This document shows positions 18,459-28,213 of a stretch of DNA of 64,000 bases, in pieces. The position numbers and the translations under genes were made by a program. Under the pieces are notes generated by a model. That model ran no database searches. It saw only the letters and a program-made list of their open reading frames with translations, and was not told the origin of the DNA. The stretch's first letter is position 1, and every line of letters starts with the position of its first letter. The stretch comes from Planococcus antarcticus DSM 14505 (GTDB lineage Bacteria; Bacillota; Bacilli; Bacillales_A; Planococcaceae): NCBI RefSeq assembly GCF_001687565.2, contig NZ_CP016534.2, positions 1,802,501 to 1,866,500 on the forward strand, given 5' to 3'.

Positions 18459-18605
18459 CGAAATGAAATTGCATTAAACTGGAGAAGACGAGAAGACGCG
18501 GTCGGCGAAATTGAAGTAATGATTATGAGCATTAATTGATTCGAGAAGACTGGGTTCAAAGAAAGCGAAGTTCGAGTCACTACTAGCTACGATATATTGC
18601 CATAG
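18459..18605 (+). pseudogene. Probable GNAT acetyltransferase remnant
   Basis: A 49-codon open stretch with one internal TGA reads ALNWRRREDAVGEIEVMIM, then FEKTGFKESEVRVTTSYD and a stop. EKTGF resembles the C-terminal GNAT motif. There is no start codon or ribosome binding site. The call rests on one short motif. Confidence 0.35.
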
Positions 18606-18708
18606 AAAAAGCCTTTTGAGAAAAGACTTTTTCTGTTCCCCATGACTATAAGACTCCCCAAAAGTCAGTAGAAAATAATGAGGTGAGCAAAATCATTATG
18701 AAAACTAG

Positions 18709-19074
18709 TTAGCTGACGGTATAAATGTAAGCATTCGGATTTTCTACATATTTCTTTTCCATAACTGCTCGTACGATTTCGGTCACAGTTACTAAAATCA
18801 ACAACAAAAACCAGGGTTCCAAGAATAAAATAGGTTCTAACGGAATTCTGTTAATGTTTACAAACGCACCGATAATCATCAAGACAACAATAAGACCTCT
18901 AATGGTCCAATCGATTTTCTTGTGTTTGACATTAACGTGGTTATGCGAGAACATCTTTGGCTTTTCAACTTTCAACCATCTTCTCATAATGCTATTAAAC
19001 AAATAGGTCAGTATGAAAAACGGGCCAAGTATGACGAGCAGGTCCAGCCAAAAAGATGAGTTATTTTCATACAT
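18709..19074 (-). CDS. DUF4181-like membrane protein
   Basis: From the ATG at 19074 (GGAGGAG just upstream) the 121-residue protein has three hydrophobic segments (about 8-28, 58-78 and 80-100) and ends in the ENPNAYIYTVS stretch that resembles the DUF4181 family of Bacilli. Function is unknown. It lies immediately beside a copy of the dispersed repeat, whose terminal sequence starts 26 bases upstream of its start codon. Confidence 0.65.
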   Translation of the reverse strand: MYENNSSFWLDLLVILGPFFILTYLFNSIMRRWLKVEKPKMFSHNHVNVKHKKIDWTIRGLIVVLMIIGAFVNINRIPLEPILFLEPWFLLLILVTVTEIVRAVMEKKYVENPNAYIYTVS

Positions 19075-19099
19075 AAAATCTCCTCCGATACTTAGCACT

Positions 19100-19343
19100 T
19101 ATATAAGTTGAATTAAAGAAACAGCTTTTTCAACTCAATGAGGTAGGGAAACGAAGAAACCGCTCCAGACGGACGCATTGGGCCCACAGGATATGGGTCA
19201 TGCAACTTACACTCTTTCTTCTAAGCATCCTTGAGTAACAAGTCATCCGGATACTGAGAAAATCAGCTCTTACAGAGCAAAATTTTCCTGATTTTCCTGA
19301 TTAAATTCTCGTCTTCGATGGTAATATAAGACTATATAAGTTG
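19100..19343. repeat. Dispersed repeat, internally deleted copy B
   Basis: The first ~110 bases (from TATATAAGTTGAATTAAAG) match the reverse complement of the right end of copy A with few differences. The match then resumes with the reverse complement of 850-915 (CTTTCTTCTAAGCA...). About 185 bases of copy A between the two blocks are missing. The right end has a direct rather than inverted TATATAAGTTG at 19333, so this end is degenerate. Confidence 0.7.
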
Positions 19344-19395
19344 TGAAGACTAGTAAGTCGCAAGAGAAATTCTAAAAAAGGATTTGATAGATTTT

Positions 19396-20310
19396 ATGAA
19401 GCCGAAGCCGATTTATGTTGAAATTGAAGTGCAAGATGATGTAGAAAAAGTATGGAAGTATACCCAGCAGCCAAAGCTGCATGAACAATGGGATTTACGT
19501 TTTTCTTCGATTACATATAACGACAAGCTACCGGGAGAGAATATGCAAACTTTTACCTACTCCACAAAAGTGATGCCCGGCATTCAAATATCAGGGTGGG
19601 GTGAAAGTCAAGGCACACATGAAAAAGCGAGCGGTGAAAAAACTTCTGCTTTGCATTTTGGTACAGAGCAATTGCTGTCGCCTATTGCTGAAGGCAAAGG
19701 TTATTGGAAATACATGCCTCATGAAAAAGGCACCACATTTTTAACGCAATATGATTATGATGTTCGGTATGGTGTTCTGGGAAAGTGGGTTGACCGATTA
19801 TTTCGCCCGGTGATGGGATGGGGAACTGCTTTAAGTTTCGATGTGTTAAAGCGATGGATTGAAGCAGGAGAAAGTCCGAAAACCCAATATCGTCGTTTTT
19901 TTGCTTTTTATGCCATTTGTTTTTTGTTTGCGTTTGTTTGGTTTTACCAAGGATTGGTCCCGAAAGTCTTAACGCAACATCCTCTAGAAATTAGCATGTT
20001 GACGCAGCTGTCGCCATTAACTGCTGCACAAGGCGCTACTGCGGTTATTTGGATCGGTGTAGCAGAGATATTATTTGCCTGTTGCTGGCTCGTGCCGAAA
20101 CTGCAGAAACCTTTGCTGAAGCTGCAAGTCATCATTTTCCCTTTCCTTACATTGAGTGCAATCATTGCCGCTCCAGCCGTAGCCATTGCACCTTTTAATG
20201 TCATCACGCTAAACGTCACTCTGTGGATTTTATCGATCATCGGATTGCTGCTCCATGAACAGCTCCCGACTGCAAAAAGCTGCAAAAGAAAGAGAGGGAA
20301 AGCCGCTTGA
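19396..20310 (+). CDS. SRPBCC-domain protein with C-terminal DoxX-like membrane domain
   Basis: The N-terminal ~150 residues look like an SRPBCC/polyketide-cyclase lipid-binding domain (YVEIEVQDDVEKVWKYTQ). The C-terminal half has four hydrophobic segments, starting with FFAFYAICFLFAFVWFYQG and PLTAAQGATAVIWIGVAEI, as in DoxX-like proteins. The ATG at 19396 is favoured over the TTG at 19384, which is only two bases from AAAAAAGG. Its stop overlaps the next start by 4 bases, so it is translationally coupled to the DUF4166 gene. Confidence 0.75.
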   Translation: MKPKPIYVEIEVQDDVEKVWKYTQQPKLHEQWDLRFSSITYNDKLPGENMQTFTYSTKVMPGIQISGWGESQGTHEKASGEKTSALHFGTEQLLSPIAEGKGYWKYMPHEKGTTFLTQYDYDVRYGVLGKWVDRLFRPVMGWGTALSFDVLKRWIEAGESPKTQYRRFFAFYAICFLFAFVWFYQGLVPKVLTQHPLEISMLTQLSPLTAAQGATAVIWIGVAEILFACCWLVPKLQKPLLKLQVIIFPFLTLSAIIAAPAVAIAPFNVITLNVTLWILSIIGLLLHEQLPTAKSCKRKRGKAA

Positions 20311-20918
20311 CTATTTACTCGACTTTATTAGGAAAGAAGTTTGAACAGCTGCACCCGAAACTGCAGTATCGCTATGCCTTACCTTTGGACCAGACTTTTT
20401 ATGCAGATGGGAAGATGCAGCAAATACAAACTGGCAGTAAGCTGCTTTTTCCTTTGTATCTCCTTGCATCTAAGCTCAATTTTTTATTTCCTGAAAGCGG
20501 GGAAAATATTCCTTTTACAATTGCCAACCGCTGCCGCATCAATCAAGAGGGCGAGGCTGAAGTTTCTTGGGAAAGATCGTTTTTCTTTCCAGAGTCGGTG
20601 CGCAAGTTCAATGCCAAAATGACACTCGATTTGGAAAAGCGGCTGGTGAAGGACTTCTTGGGTGATGTGCCTTTATTCTACTCAGATTTACTGTTTGATG
20701 TTACAAAGGAAGGTTTTCTGATGATCACTTCCGGAACACAAAAAGTTGTGGTGGGTAAGAAGGAATTGACTATCCCAAAACTCTTTAAAGGACGGGTTTT
20801 TGTGCTGGAAGGATACGACGAAGTAAAGGATGTCTACACCATCCATGTATCCATCTACAATAGCTTGATAGGAAGGATTATGAGGTATGCTGGTGAATTT
20901 ACGGAAAGCGTTAGGTAA
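20307..20918 (+). CDS. DUF4166 domain protein
   Basis: The 203-residue protein fits DUF4166: LGKKFEQLHPKLQYRY at the N-terminus and later WERSFFFPESVRKFNA and a terminal IGRIMRYAGEF. Family function is unknown. TTG is the start, 4 bases inside the previous gene and with AGAGGG upstream; the next gene overlaps its 3' end by 32 bases. The three genes thus form one tightly coupled operon with YndJ. Confidence 0.75.
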   Translation: MTIYSTLLGKKFEQLHPKLQYRYALPLDQTFYADGKMQQIQTGSKLLFPLYLLASKLNFLFPESGENIPFTIANRCRINQEGEAEVSWERSFFFPESVRKFNAKMTLDLEKRLVKDFLGDVPLFYSDLLFDVTKEGFLMITSGTQKVVVGKKELTIPKLFKGRVFVLEGYDEVKDVYTIHVSIYNSLIGRIMRYAGEFTESVR

Positions 20919-22467
20919 TCCACTGATTGTATTTGGAACTATTTTGTTTCTTTTCTGTTTTTTGTTTAATGGCGAAGATGGCTATCTTCATTATTTATCT
21001 ATAGCTCAATTGCTTTTCGTTCCATTGCTGCTGCAACTGGTCGTTCAACTTCGCAAAATGGATAAATTAATTTTGGCTATCGGGATGATGGTTGTGGCAC
21101 TGATTAGTTTTACTATGCCTTATCCCGTTGAACTGTTGGGTGCATTAGTTTATCTTTTTTCCACCTTTTGGATCGCTTCGAAAGGGATAGACCGGTTTTT
21201 AAAGCGAGGGTTTACAAATACCGCTGAATTGATGATCGACCTGGGACTTGTCTACATAGCGATCGGCGGAATGTGGTTTCTTGCCTATATTGGACAGTTT
21301 GATACCGGATTTGATGAGACCACAACTTGGTTAACAGCGATCCATTTTCATTATTCCGCATTTATGCTTTGTATTTCAGTGGGACTGATCGGTCGGATAC
21401 AAATGACAAAGCTCTATAAAGTATGTGCATTCATCATTGCGACAGGGCCGATGACCTTGGCGATTGGCATTACGTTTTCAACTGCTATCGAAATTATTGC
21501 GGTGTCGCTTTATGTAGGCACAATCTATGCAATTACTTATTACACGTTCCGGTTGAAGTTTTCCAGCTCTGTACAAGCGATTGCCGTTCGAATTCCGCTG
21601 GTGACGTTATGCGCCACCATTTTGTGGTCATTTCTTTATGCGTACGGCAATTTCACCGGCAATACGGTTGTAGCGATTCCAGTCATGCTGGCTTTCCATG
21701 GTTTTTTGAATTGTCTACTATTCGGGTCATTCACCGTAATTGGCTGGGCATTGCAAGTGCCAGCCACGAAGCAAAAATCGTTCAGTTTCCCTATAAGCAA
21801 GATCCGAGGGAAGTTGGAAAATCCAGGAGCGCCTTACCCAGGTCTGGTGGATCAAATGGCAGACTATACAGGTCATGGAAAGCTCCCTTTTAGAACGATT
21901 GATTTTTACGAAAATACAGACAGGTACGAATTGTTCGCATCTGTAAACTGGTCTGCCTGGTTCAAGCCTTTTGCATTTATTTATCAGTTTATCAGCCGGA
22001 AAATAGGGCAGCTCAACTTGCCTTTTTCTTCGGCTCAAATAGAAATGACCGGGCAAGTGCAGTTGGTAGACGAACAAAGTGATGGAAGAAGCAAGCCAAG
22101 AGTATGGAAACGGAAAATCGGTGTAGAGACAGTATTTACCGCGATTTACTCCCAACATCAATCGAACGGGAGGACATACATGAACGTCGCATTGCCATTG
22201 CCTTTCTCTTCGATGCACGGAATTCTGCAAGCGGAAGTTGACGATGAGCGGCTCTATTTGACGAGCAACGGAGACGGAGATGCGGGAACCTATTTGGCAG
22301 TCGGTCGATATCTATTCCAACTCCCGCTGCACGAAAGTTTTACCATCAGAGAAGTGGACGACGACCTGTTGGCTTCACATGACATGACTTTGTTTGGCCT
22401 CCACTTCCTGCATATTGATTATGTAATAAAAGAGAAAGTGGACAAAACTCATTCGATAGTGATTTGA
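20887..22467 (+). CDS. yndJ: YndJ-family membrane protein
   Basis: The 526-residue protein has about nine to ten membrane segments in its first ~300 residues (for example IVFGTILFLFCFLF) and a soluble C-terminal part with the FSSAQIEMTGQVQ and SMHGILQ stretches found in YndJ proteins. The length is close to B. subtilis YndJ. Function is unknown. It ends the DoxX-like/DUF4166/YndJ operon, suggesting that the three act together at the membrane. A GGAAGG site precedes the ATG. Confidence 0.8.
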   Translation: MLVNLRKALGNPLIVFGTILFLFCFLFNGEDGYLHYLSIAQLLFVPLLLQLVVQLRKMDKLILAIGMMVVALISFTMPYPVELLGALVYLFSTFWIASKGIDRFLKRGFTNTAELMIDLGLVYIAIGGMWFLAYIGQFDTGFDETTTWLTAIHFHYSAFMLCISVGLIGRIQMTKLYKVCAFIIATGPMTLAIGITFSTAIEIIAVSLYVGTIYAITYYTFRLKFSSSVQAIAVRIPLVTLCATILWSFLYAYGNFTGNTVVAIPVMLAFHGFLNCLLFGSFTVIGWALQVPATKQKSFSFPISKIRGKLENPGAPYPGLVDQMADYTGHGKLPFRTIDFYENTDRYELFASVNWSAWFKPFAFIYQFISRKIGQLNLPFSSAQIEMTGQVQLVDEQSDGRSKPRVWKRKIGVETVFTAIYSQHQSNGRTYMNVALPLPFSSMHGILQAEVDDERLYLTSNGDGDAGTYLAVGRYLFQLPLHESFTIREVDDDLLASHDMTLFGLHFLHIDYVIKEKVDKTHSIVI

Positions 22468-22502
22468 TCAAATGAATGGACTATATAAAGGGGGGATCAT
22501 TC

Positions 22503-22814
22503 CTGCTTGATAACCGAGGATTTGATTTGTGGGCAGACGAATAAGACAGGACAGTCCAAGTAAGTGAGGACAATAATTTGTATCCTTTTACCGGATACAA
22601 AAATATATTAAATATGGTTTTTAACGAAATCACGAAAAAAGAGCAGTCGCACGTATTGGACATTGGATTCGGTACGGGTGTTGTAGCCTTGAAGCTTTAC
22701 GAAAACGGCCATCAAATAGATGGCTTGGATTTTCTCCAAATATGATTGCAATCATATTTGGAGGAATGGGATATATCAAAGGGATTGCCGGACCATATGA
22801 AAGAGGAAGAATAA
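22503..22814 (+). pseudogene. Class I SAM-dependent methyltransferase remnant
   Basis: The frame LLDNRGFDLWADE, stop, DRTVQVSEDNNLYPF... continues to the SAM-binding motif HVLDIGFGTGVVALKLYE and GHQIDGLDF, where a missing T shifts the frame (expected DFSPNMIAI). A last piece (LEEWDISKGLPDHMKEEE) is in another frame and ends at 22812. So there is a stop, at least two frame changes and loss of the C-terminus. GGGGGG precedes a CTG where an ATG would be expected. Confidence 0.7.
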
Positions 22815-23178
22815 AGCCAGATTCTTCTTCGATATTATTGCTGCGAATGTAGATGGATCAAATTCTGTAGCCACGCAAGAAGGAATACAAGCTTCAGAAA
22901 CGAGAAGGACGCTGTCGAAAGTATCCGAACGAGAGGTAGAAAAAATCGAATACCCGGATTTTACAAGCTTCGTGAATGCATCTCATGAGAAATGGACTAA
23001 CTTGAGCACAGATGATAAGTATGCTCAAAGTTTGGGAGACGAGACGTATCAGCTTCTTCTTACTGCCATTTCCGGAACAAACCGGTGGCAAGAGGAAATT
23101 GACATTTACAGCGAATCCTCAGAATTCACCAGTCTTAATGAAACTGCCCATAATTTGACGGACCCATTGGAAGAATAA
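22801..23178 (+). other. Open frame of unknown origin after the methyltransferase remnant
   Basis: A frame open for about 125 codons without an early start codon reads FFFDIIAANVDGSNSVATQ and later ASHEKWTNLSTDDKYAQS. It is polar and protein-like but unrecognised. The only ATG (22972) would give a 68-residue product with no ribosome binding site. It is probably the 3' part of another broken gene joined to the methyltransferase fragment. Confidence 0.35.
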
Positions 23179-23307
23179 TGCTGCTGAAATCTGAGAGGCT
23201 AACGCTTAAATAAAAAGTGTTTGCTCCGGATTTTTTATTTCTAGACCTCAATATGTCAATTCAAGTTTTACTCTTCTAGCAATAGTAAAGGAAAAAGGGG
23301 GGTAAGT

Positions 23308-23775
23308 ATGGGGTACAAATTTCAATCAATGACGCAAGAACAAGCTGAGGAAATTGCAAATGACTGGCGCTATAATAAGGAGTATTCATTTTACAATATG
23401 AATGCTGATCAAGAGGATCTTCAGGAATTTCTTGACCCGACTCAAAGAGGAGATTCTTATGTTGTGACCATCAAAAATAGTGAAGTTTAAGGTTTTTTTA
23501 ATTTCAATGAAATTAATCATGGTGAGATCGATATAGAGCTAGGAATGAATCCGCTTTTTACAGGAAAAGGAAACGGCTTGAACTTTGTGAAAGCCGGATT
23601 AGACTTTGCGAAATCAGCATACAGTCCAGAAAAAATTACTTTATCAGTAGCTAAGTTCAATGTAAGAGCCATAAAAGTCTATAAAAAAGTAGGCTTTGAA
23701 GAAGGGGTAACTTTTACACATGCTACAAATGGTAGCAGTTTCGATTTTCTAAGTATGACTTATCAATCATTCTAA
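23308..23775 (+). pseudogene. GNAT acetyltransferase with an in-frame stop
   Basis: An ATG after GGGGGG opens a frame that stops at 23488 (TAA) but continues in the same frame as GFFNFNEINHGEIDIELGM, GKGNGLNFVKAGL and IKVYKKVGFEEG to 23775. Together these make a complete GNAT of about 155 residues. A single nonsense codon breaks it near residue 61, before the acetyl-CoA loop. Confidence 0.78.
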
Positions 23776-23798
23776 TAATTTTGACAAGGAGCATGGAA

Positions 23799-24699
23799 AT
23801 GAGACATATTGTGGATGTAAACAATAAAAGAATGGAAGTATTTCTTAGAGGGGAAAGAGGAATTCCAATCCTTATTCTATCTGGAATGGGATGCTCGTTT
23901 GAAGAATGGTTTGAAGTGACAGAAGCTCTAAGTCAAACTAACAGAGTTTTTATGTTACATCGACCGGGACTTGGAGAAAGTGAATTAGGGGAAGAAGTAC
24001 GCACAAGTTCTCAAGTAGTTGATGAAATCAATCAGTTGTTATGCGTTTTAGGAGTGGACGAACTAATTGTTCTAATCGGTCACTCGTATGGTGGATTATG
24101 TGCGCAGCACTTTACCAAGTTATATCCCGATAAAGTGAGTGCATTACTTCTGGTAGACTCTACTTCTGTTGATGTGGAGCGACTTGACATGTTGGACCTT
24201 CCTGTATTAAACCAAAATTCTTCAGATGAAGAATGGATGGAAGAATGCAAAAGTTATTCTTTCTTACTCGAAAAAGAATTGAAACAAATTATTAAGCCTG
24301 TATTATCGGAAAATCAAAAAAAAACTGCCTTTATCAATACAAAAGAAGTTGATTGAATTCCAGCAAAAACCTAATTTATACAAAGCGATGAACTCCGAAG
24401 TAAAAAATTGGAAAGCAGATGCCAAAGCTATCAAAAAAATGGGGTGTCTTTCTAATACACTGCTGTTTGTTATTGGCCGGGATAAGAGGCATGTTATTCA
24501 ACAAGGGATAGAAGAGGGATTACCCGAAACAGAGATCACTCTCCTTGAAGATACATGGGAGCAATTGATTAGAGAGCAAGCAACACTTTCAGAAAATAGC
24601 AACTTAATTTATGCAGCGAAATCAACACATTCCGTTCATCTGGACCGATCTGATTTAATAATAGCGATTGTGAAAGAACTTTTTATAGCTTCGAAGTGA
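23799..24699 (+). pseudogene. Alpha/beta hydrolase with a frameshift in an A9 run
   Basis: The first frame has the oxyanion-hole region LSGMGCSFEEW and the nucleophile elbow GHSYGG. It loses frame in an A9 run at 24316-24324. Reading with one A fewer gives LPLSIQKKLIEFQQKP and joins the second frame, which holds the probable catalytic His region (AKSTHSVHLD) and ends at 24697. The start is the ATG at 23799, 7 bases after AAGGAG. The substrate of the hydrolase is unknown. Confidence 0.8.
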
Positions 24700-24746
24700 A
24701 GCGTGAAATTGTATATACATAATCAACTAGAAGTGGAGGCAAGACA

Positions 24747-24947
24747 GTGAGATTAAGTGGTCAAGACATGGAAGCAAAATTAAGGGCTACCAACTACACT
24801 GATTCACAATTAATGAAACTAAATTATGATCACAGCAAGCATTTAGTGACAATGAATTACATGGGTCAAAGCGACACTGACAGGGAGGAAAGGAAATATA
24901 CAGTTTTTTTCAAATCTGGTTTTTTAGCAAAATTCGATGTATGGTAA
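24747..24947 (+). CDS. Small hypothetical protein
   Basis: The 66-residue soluble protein begins at a GTG 7 bases after GTGGAGG. It ends in RKYTVFFKSGFLAKFDVW, with a beta-rich look. No family was recognised. It follows the broken hydrolase gene by 47 bases. Confidence 0.5.
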   Translation: MRLSGQDMEAKLRATNYTDSQLMKLNYDHSKHLVTMNYMGQSDTDREERKYTVFFKSGFLAKFDVW

Positions 24948-25452
24948 GAGGGAGTGGGAGGAATTATTCCTCAAACACCCCATAAGTCAGCTTTCTTTTT
25001 TCATGGCATATCCATAAGTGAATTTGAAGTCAACGGCAATCGTCTATACAAATGCAAAATGGTCATCCCCATGATGGATTGCCAAATCAATTGCAATCGT
25101 CAGAAGTTAATTTGAAAGGAACACTGAGAAGAAGCGGGGAAATTAGTGGTATCTTTTCTTGCTCTAGCATTCACTTTTTAGAGTGCCAGGTTATTAAGTC
25201 AAAAGAAAATTGTTAAATAAAGTAAATCCTCAAAAAATCAGACGATCAGGTATTGATTTCTGTCAATTAATTAGGTTTATATAGAACTTAAAGTAGGAAA
25301 ACTTCGACATATGTTCGGGAATTTAATAAAAAAATTTAAAAATAAATGTCTAAATTTTCAGTAAACATGATACAATTGAACTGTAAATACTAATGATTTA
25401 AATTTTTTAAAGGAGAAGTTTGAGATTAACTTGCTTATAAGAGGGAGAAACG

Positions 25453-25590
25453 ATGTGTAAAGCTGTTATATTTTCTCGATTTGAGTTCCTTAATAACTAC
25501 TTGACGAAAATAGGGATTCAAAAATCATGGAGCGAATTGAAGTCTCTTGTTATGTTAACTTGTGCAGCAAACCAATCAGAGAAAAAATAA
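25453..25590 (+). CDS. Possible 45-residue small protein
   Basis: ATG after GAGGGAGA opens a 45-codon frame (MCKAVIFSRFEFLNNYL...) ending at 25588. The ribosome binding site is good but the protein is too short to judge. The region 24948-25452 before it holds no other gene I can support. Confidence 0.3.
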   Translation: MCKAVIFSRFEFLNNYLTKIGIQKSWSELKSLVMLTCAANQSEKK

Positions 25591-25611
25591 AAAGAAAGGG
25601 TGATGAAAATT

Positions 25612-26178
25612 ATGAATGTTAAAGGGAAAAAAGTGACTTTACGAGCATTAGAAAGAGCAGACATGGAAGAGCTGCGAAGTTTTTATAATGATCCGGAAAT
25701 CGCCCACCTTCTTGGAGGATGGACAATCCCGATTTCCTCTGAACAACAGAATCGATGGTTTGATCGCCTGGAATTCGATAATCGAAACCTGCGTTTGGCG
25801 ATTGAAACAGAGCAAGATGGCTTTATTGGCATCTCAAATATTTTGAATATTGATTATAGAAATCGTTCTGCCCATCATGGGATTTTAATAGGGAAAAAGA
25901 ATATGCGTGGACACGGATACGGCCGTGATACAGTAATGACCACTATGAAATATGCTTTTGAAGAACTTCAACTACATCGTTTAGAAGGGGATATTCTGGA
26001 ACATAATATTCCTTCTTATAATTTATTCCTTGGAAAATGTGGTTGGGTCGAAGAGGGAAGAAAACGAGATTATGCTTTTCGTAACAACCGATATTACGAA
26101 CAAATTATTGTCAGTATTTTGAAGAAAGAATACGAACAGCTATGCTTGGAACTGGGATATTGGAATGCCGATTCATAA
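25612..26178 (+). CDS. RimL/SpeG-type GNAT acetyltransferase
   Basis: The 188-residue protein has an N-terminal RALERADMEEL, the acetyl-CoA loop KNMRGHGYGRDTV and a C-terminal YNLFLGKCGWVEEG. This is the pattern of RimJ/RimL and SpeG-like acetyltransferases acting on protein N-termini or polyamines. The ATG at 25612 is about 9 bases from AAAGGGTG; the GTG at 25600 and the ATG at 25603 are too close to it. Confidence 0.87.
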   Translation: MNVKGKKVTLRALERADMEELRSFYNDPEIAHLLGGWTIPISSEQQNRWFDRLEFDNRNLRLAIETEQDGFIGISNILNIDYRNRSAHHGILIGKKNMRGHGYGRDTVMTTMKYAFEELQLHRLEGDILEHNIPSYNLFLGKCGWVEEGRKRDYAFRNNRYYEQIIVSILKKEYEQLCLELGYWNADS

Positions 26179-26346
26179 GTGTCCAATTGGTCAAATTATG
26201 GATCGTAGACAAATAAAAATTCGACTTTCACTGATCAAATGAACATTGAGACATGTGATTAGTTACACGTTTATAGTCTTCGTTTGCCACATCATGTTGT
26301 GATGACTAAGCAGGTCGCAGGCGGCGACTTGTCAGATAAAGTGAAG

Positions 26347-26390
26347 AAAATCGATCTCATTGTTGCATTGCAGCAGAAGATCGGTTTTTT
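26347..26390 (+). terminator. Possible terminator downstream of the RimL-like gene
   Basis: AATCGATCT pairs with AGATCGGTT around an inner partly paired region, followed by a T6 run. It is 170 bases past the stop codon, which makes assignment to that gene uncertain. Confidence 0.45.
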
Positions 26391-26564
26391 GAAGGTTTTC
26401 TGAAACGTACGAATACTAAATAATAAACCGCGGTGGAAGTCGACTAGAGCTTTAGCTTGTTGGTCTAGTTAGTTGCATCAGTGCCAATTATCGATTTCAC
26501 CTTGAAAAAGCTAAGTAATCCAATAAGAAAGAAGCTAAGATTTTGCATTTTGGAGGGTGAATAA

Positions 26565-27338
26565 ATGTCGGATAAATTAAAAGGGAAAGTAGCCGTAATT
26601 ACAGGCGCAGCTGGAGATCTTGGAAAAGTGGCTGCAGAGATTTTTTTGAAAGAAGGCGCTAAGGTGGCGCTAGTAGATCGCGATGAGAAAACGCTCGCAA
26701 AATGCGCGGAAAATCTTTCGCACTTTGGCGAAGTTTTCAGTGTGATTGCAAATGTTACTTCGGAGAAGGAAGTAACAAACTATATCGAAGAAGTGTTGGA
26801 TAGATGGGGCAGAATTGATATTTTTCTAAATAATGCGGGCATTTTAGGGAAAGTTGCGCCTTTAATAGATCAAACTGTAGAAGATTTTGATTTGATCATG
26901 AATATTAATGTCAAAGGAGTTTTTCTTGGGTTGAAAAAAGTGCTGCCTATCATGATGCAACAAAAAAGTGGTAGCATTATCAATACTTCATCTGTTTCTG
27001 GACTGATGGGAAGCGGTGGAAATTCGCTTTACGCTGCTTCAAAGCACGCAGTTGTTGGGTTGACGAAAACAGCAGCTATAGAAGCCGGGAATAAATCGGT
27101 TAGAGTAAATTCTATTCATCCAGCACCCCTTGATTCGACGATGATGAGAAAAAACGAAGAAAGTGTTAACAGTGAAAATCCATCAGAAGTTCGGGAAAGG
27201 ATTGCATCTCGTATTCCTCTAGGTAGATATGGAACCATGTCAGAAGTGGCAAAACTGATTCTCTTCCTAGCAAGTGACGATTCCGAATTTATAACAGGCA
27301 GTCAATACCGGATAGACGGAGGCATGGGAGCTCGTTAA
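26565..27338 (+). CDS. SDR-family oxidoreductase
   Basis: Full-length classical SDR of 257 residues: cofactor loop TGAAGDLG, NNAGI, catalytic Ser in NTSSVSG, YAASKHA with Tyr-Lys, and YRIDGGMG at the end. TTGGAGGG precedes the ATG. It has no recognisable partner genes; a WbqC gene follows after about 90 bases. Confidence 0.88.
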   Translation: MSDKLKGKVAVITGAAGDLGKVAAEIFLKEGAKVALVDRDEKTLAKCAENLSHFGEVFSVIANVTSEKEVTNYIEEVLDRWGRIDIFLNNAGILGKVAPLIDQTVEDFDLIMNINVKGVFLGLKKVLPIMMQQKSGSIINTSSVSGLMGSGGNSLYAASKHAVVGLTKTAAIEAGNKSVRVNSIHPAPLDSTMMRKNEESVNSENPSEVRERIASRIPLGRYGTMSEVAKLILFLASDDSEFITGSQYRIDGGMGAR

Positions 27339-27428
27339 TTGAGTTAAGATAACACAAGGACTCTGTGGCGACAACTATTTAGAATGGCTTTTCTCAGCCT
27401 TAAACTTAATATACGTGGGGGTAAGGTT

Positions 27429-28163
27429 ATGAAAGTAGGTATTATGCAACCGTATTTTTTTCCTTATATTGGATACTGGCAATTAATTAAAGCAGTTGAT
27501 ACGTATGTCATTTATGACGATGTTAATTATAAGAAAAAGGGTTGGATAAATAAGAACAATATATTAGTGAACGGGGAAGAAAAGGCTATTTCCTTAAAAA
27601 TGTCTAAAGTGAGCCAAAACAAGCGAATCAATGAAATTGAAATTGATAATGATCTTATCTACAATAAAAAATTGCTGAAAACCATAAAAGAAACCTATTG
27701 TAAAGCACCTTATTTTAAAGAAGTTTATATTTTGATGGAAAAAGTGATTAACCAAGAAGAGTTAAATTTGGCTAAATATCTTACAAATTCTATTATAGAG
27801 GTATGCACGTATTTAGATTTGCATACACATATATTGCTTTCTTCTGATTTGAAGAAAAGCGAGAATCTTAAAGGACAAGATAAACTAATAGAAATCTGCA
27901 ACATGCTGTCAGCTGATCAATACGTGAATGCTTATGGAGGGCTTTCGCTTTATTCACCACTGGATTTTGAATCGAAAGGTGTCAAATTAGAGATCATTAA
28001 AACAAATGATATAAGTTACCAGCAAAAAGAAGTGAAGAAATTTGTGCCTAATTTATCTATAATTGACGTGATGATGTTCAACAGTCCTAAGGAGATCAAT
28101 TCCATGCTGGATGATTTCACAATTATTAAAGATTTTTATCCGCTCCTTCATATAGGCAGTTAA
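27429..28163 (+). CDS. WbqC-family protein
   Basis: The 244-residue protein begins KVGIMQPYFFPYIGYWQLI, the hallmark of the WbqC family, followed by DDVNYKKKGWINKN. Family members lie in surface-polysaccharide clusters and are thought to take part in modifying sugar nucleotides or glycans. The glycosyltransferase gene 50 bases downstream supports such a role. The ATG follows GTGGGGGTAAGG. Confidence 0.85.
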   Translation: MKVGIMQPYFFPYIGYWQLIKAVDTYVIYDDVNYKKKGWINKNNILVNGEEKAISLKMSKVSQNKRINEIEIDNDLIYNKKLLKTIKETYCKAPYFKEVYILMEKVINQEELNLAKYLTNSIIEVCTYLDLHTHILLSSDLKKSENLKGQDKLIEICNMLSADQYVNAYGGLSLYSPLDFESKGVKLEIIKTNDISYQQKEVKKFVPNLSIIDVMMFNSPKEINSMLDDFTIIKDFYPLLHIGS

Positions 28164-28213
28164 CTGTAATGGATTGAGCTTGAAAAAACTAATGGGATTG
28201 GGGGGCAGGAGCA

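Noticed and set aside
26285..26405. A short stretch reading VAGGDLSDKVKK, like a HAMP-domain piece.
   Set aside because: Too short, without flanking membrane helices or a start; the overlapping hairpin explains the region as well.
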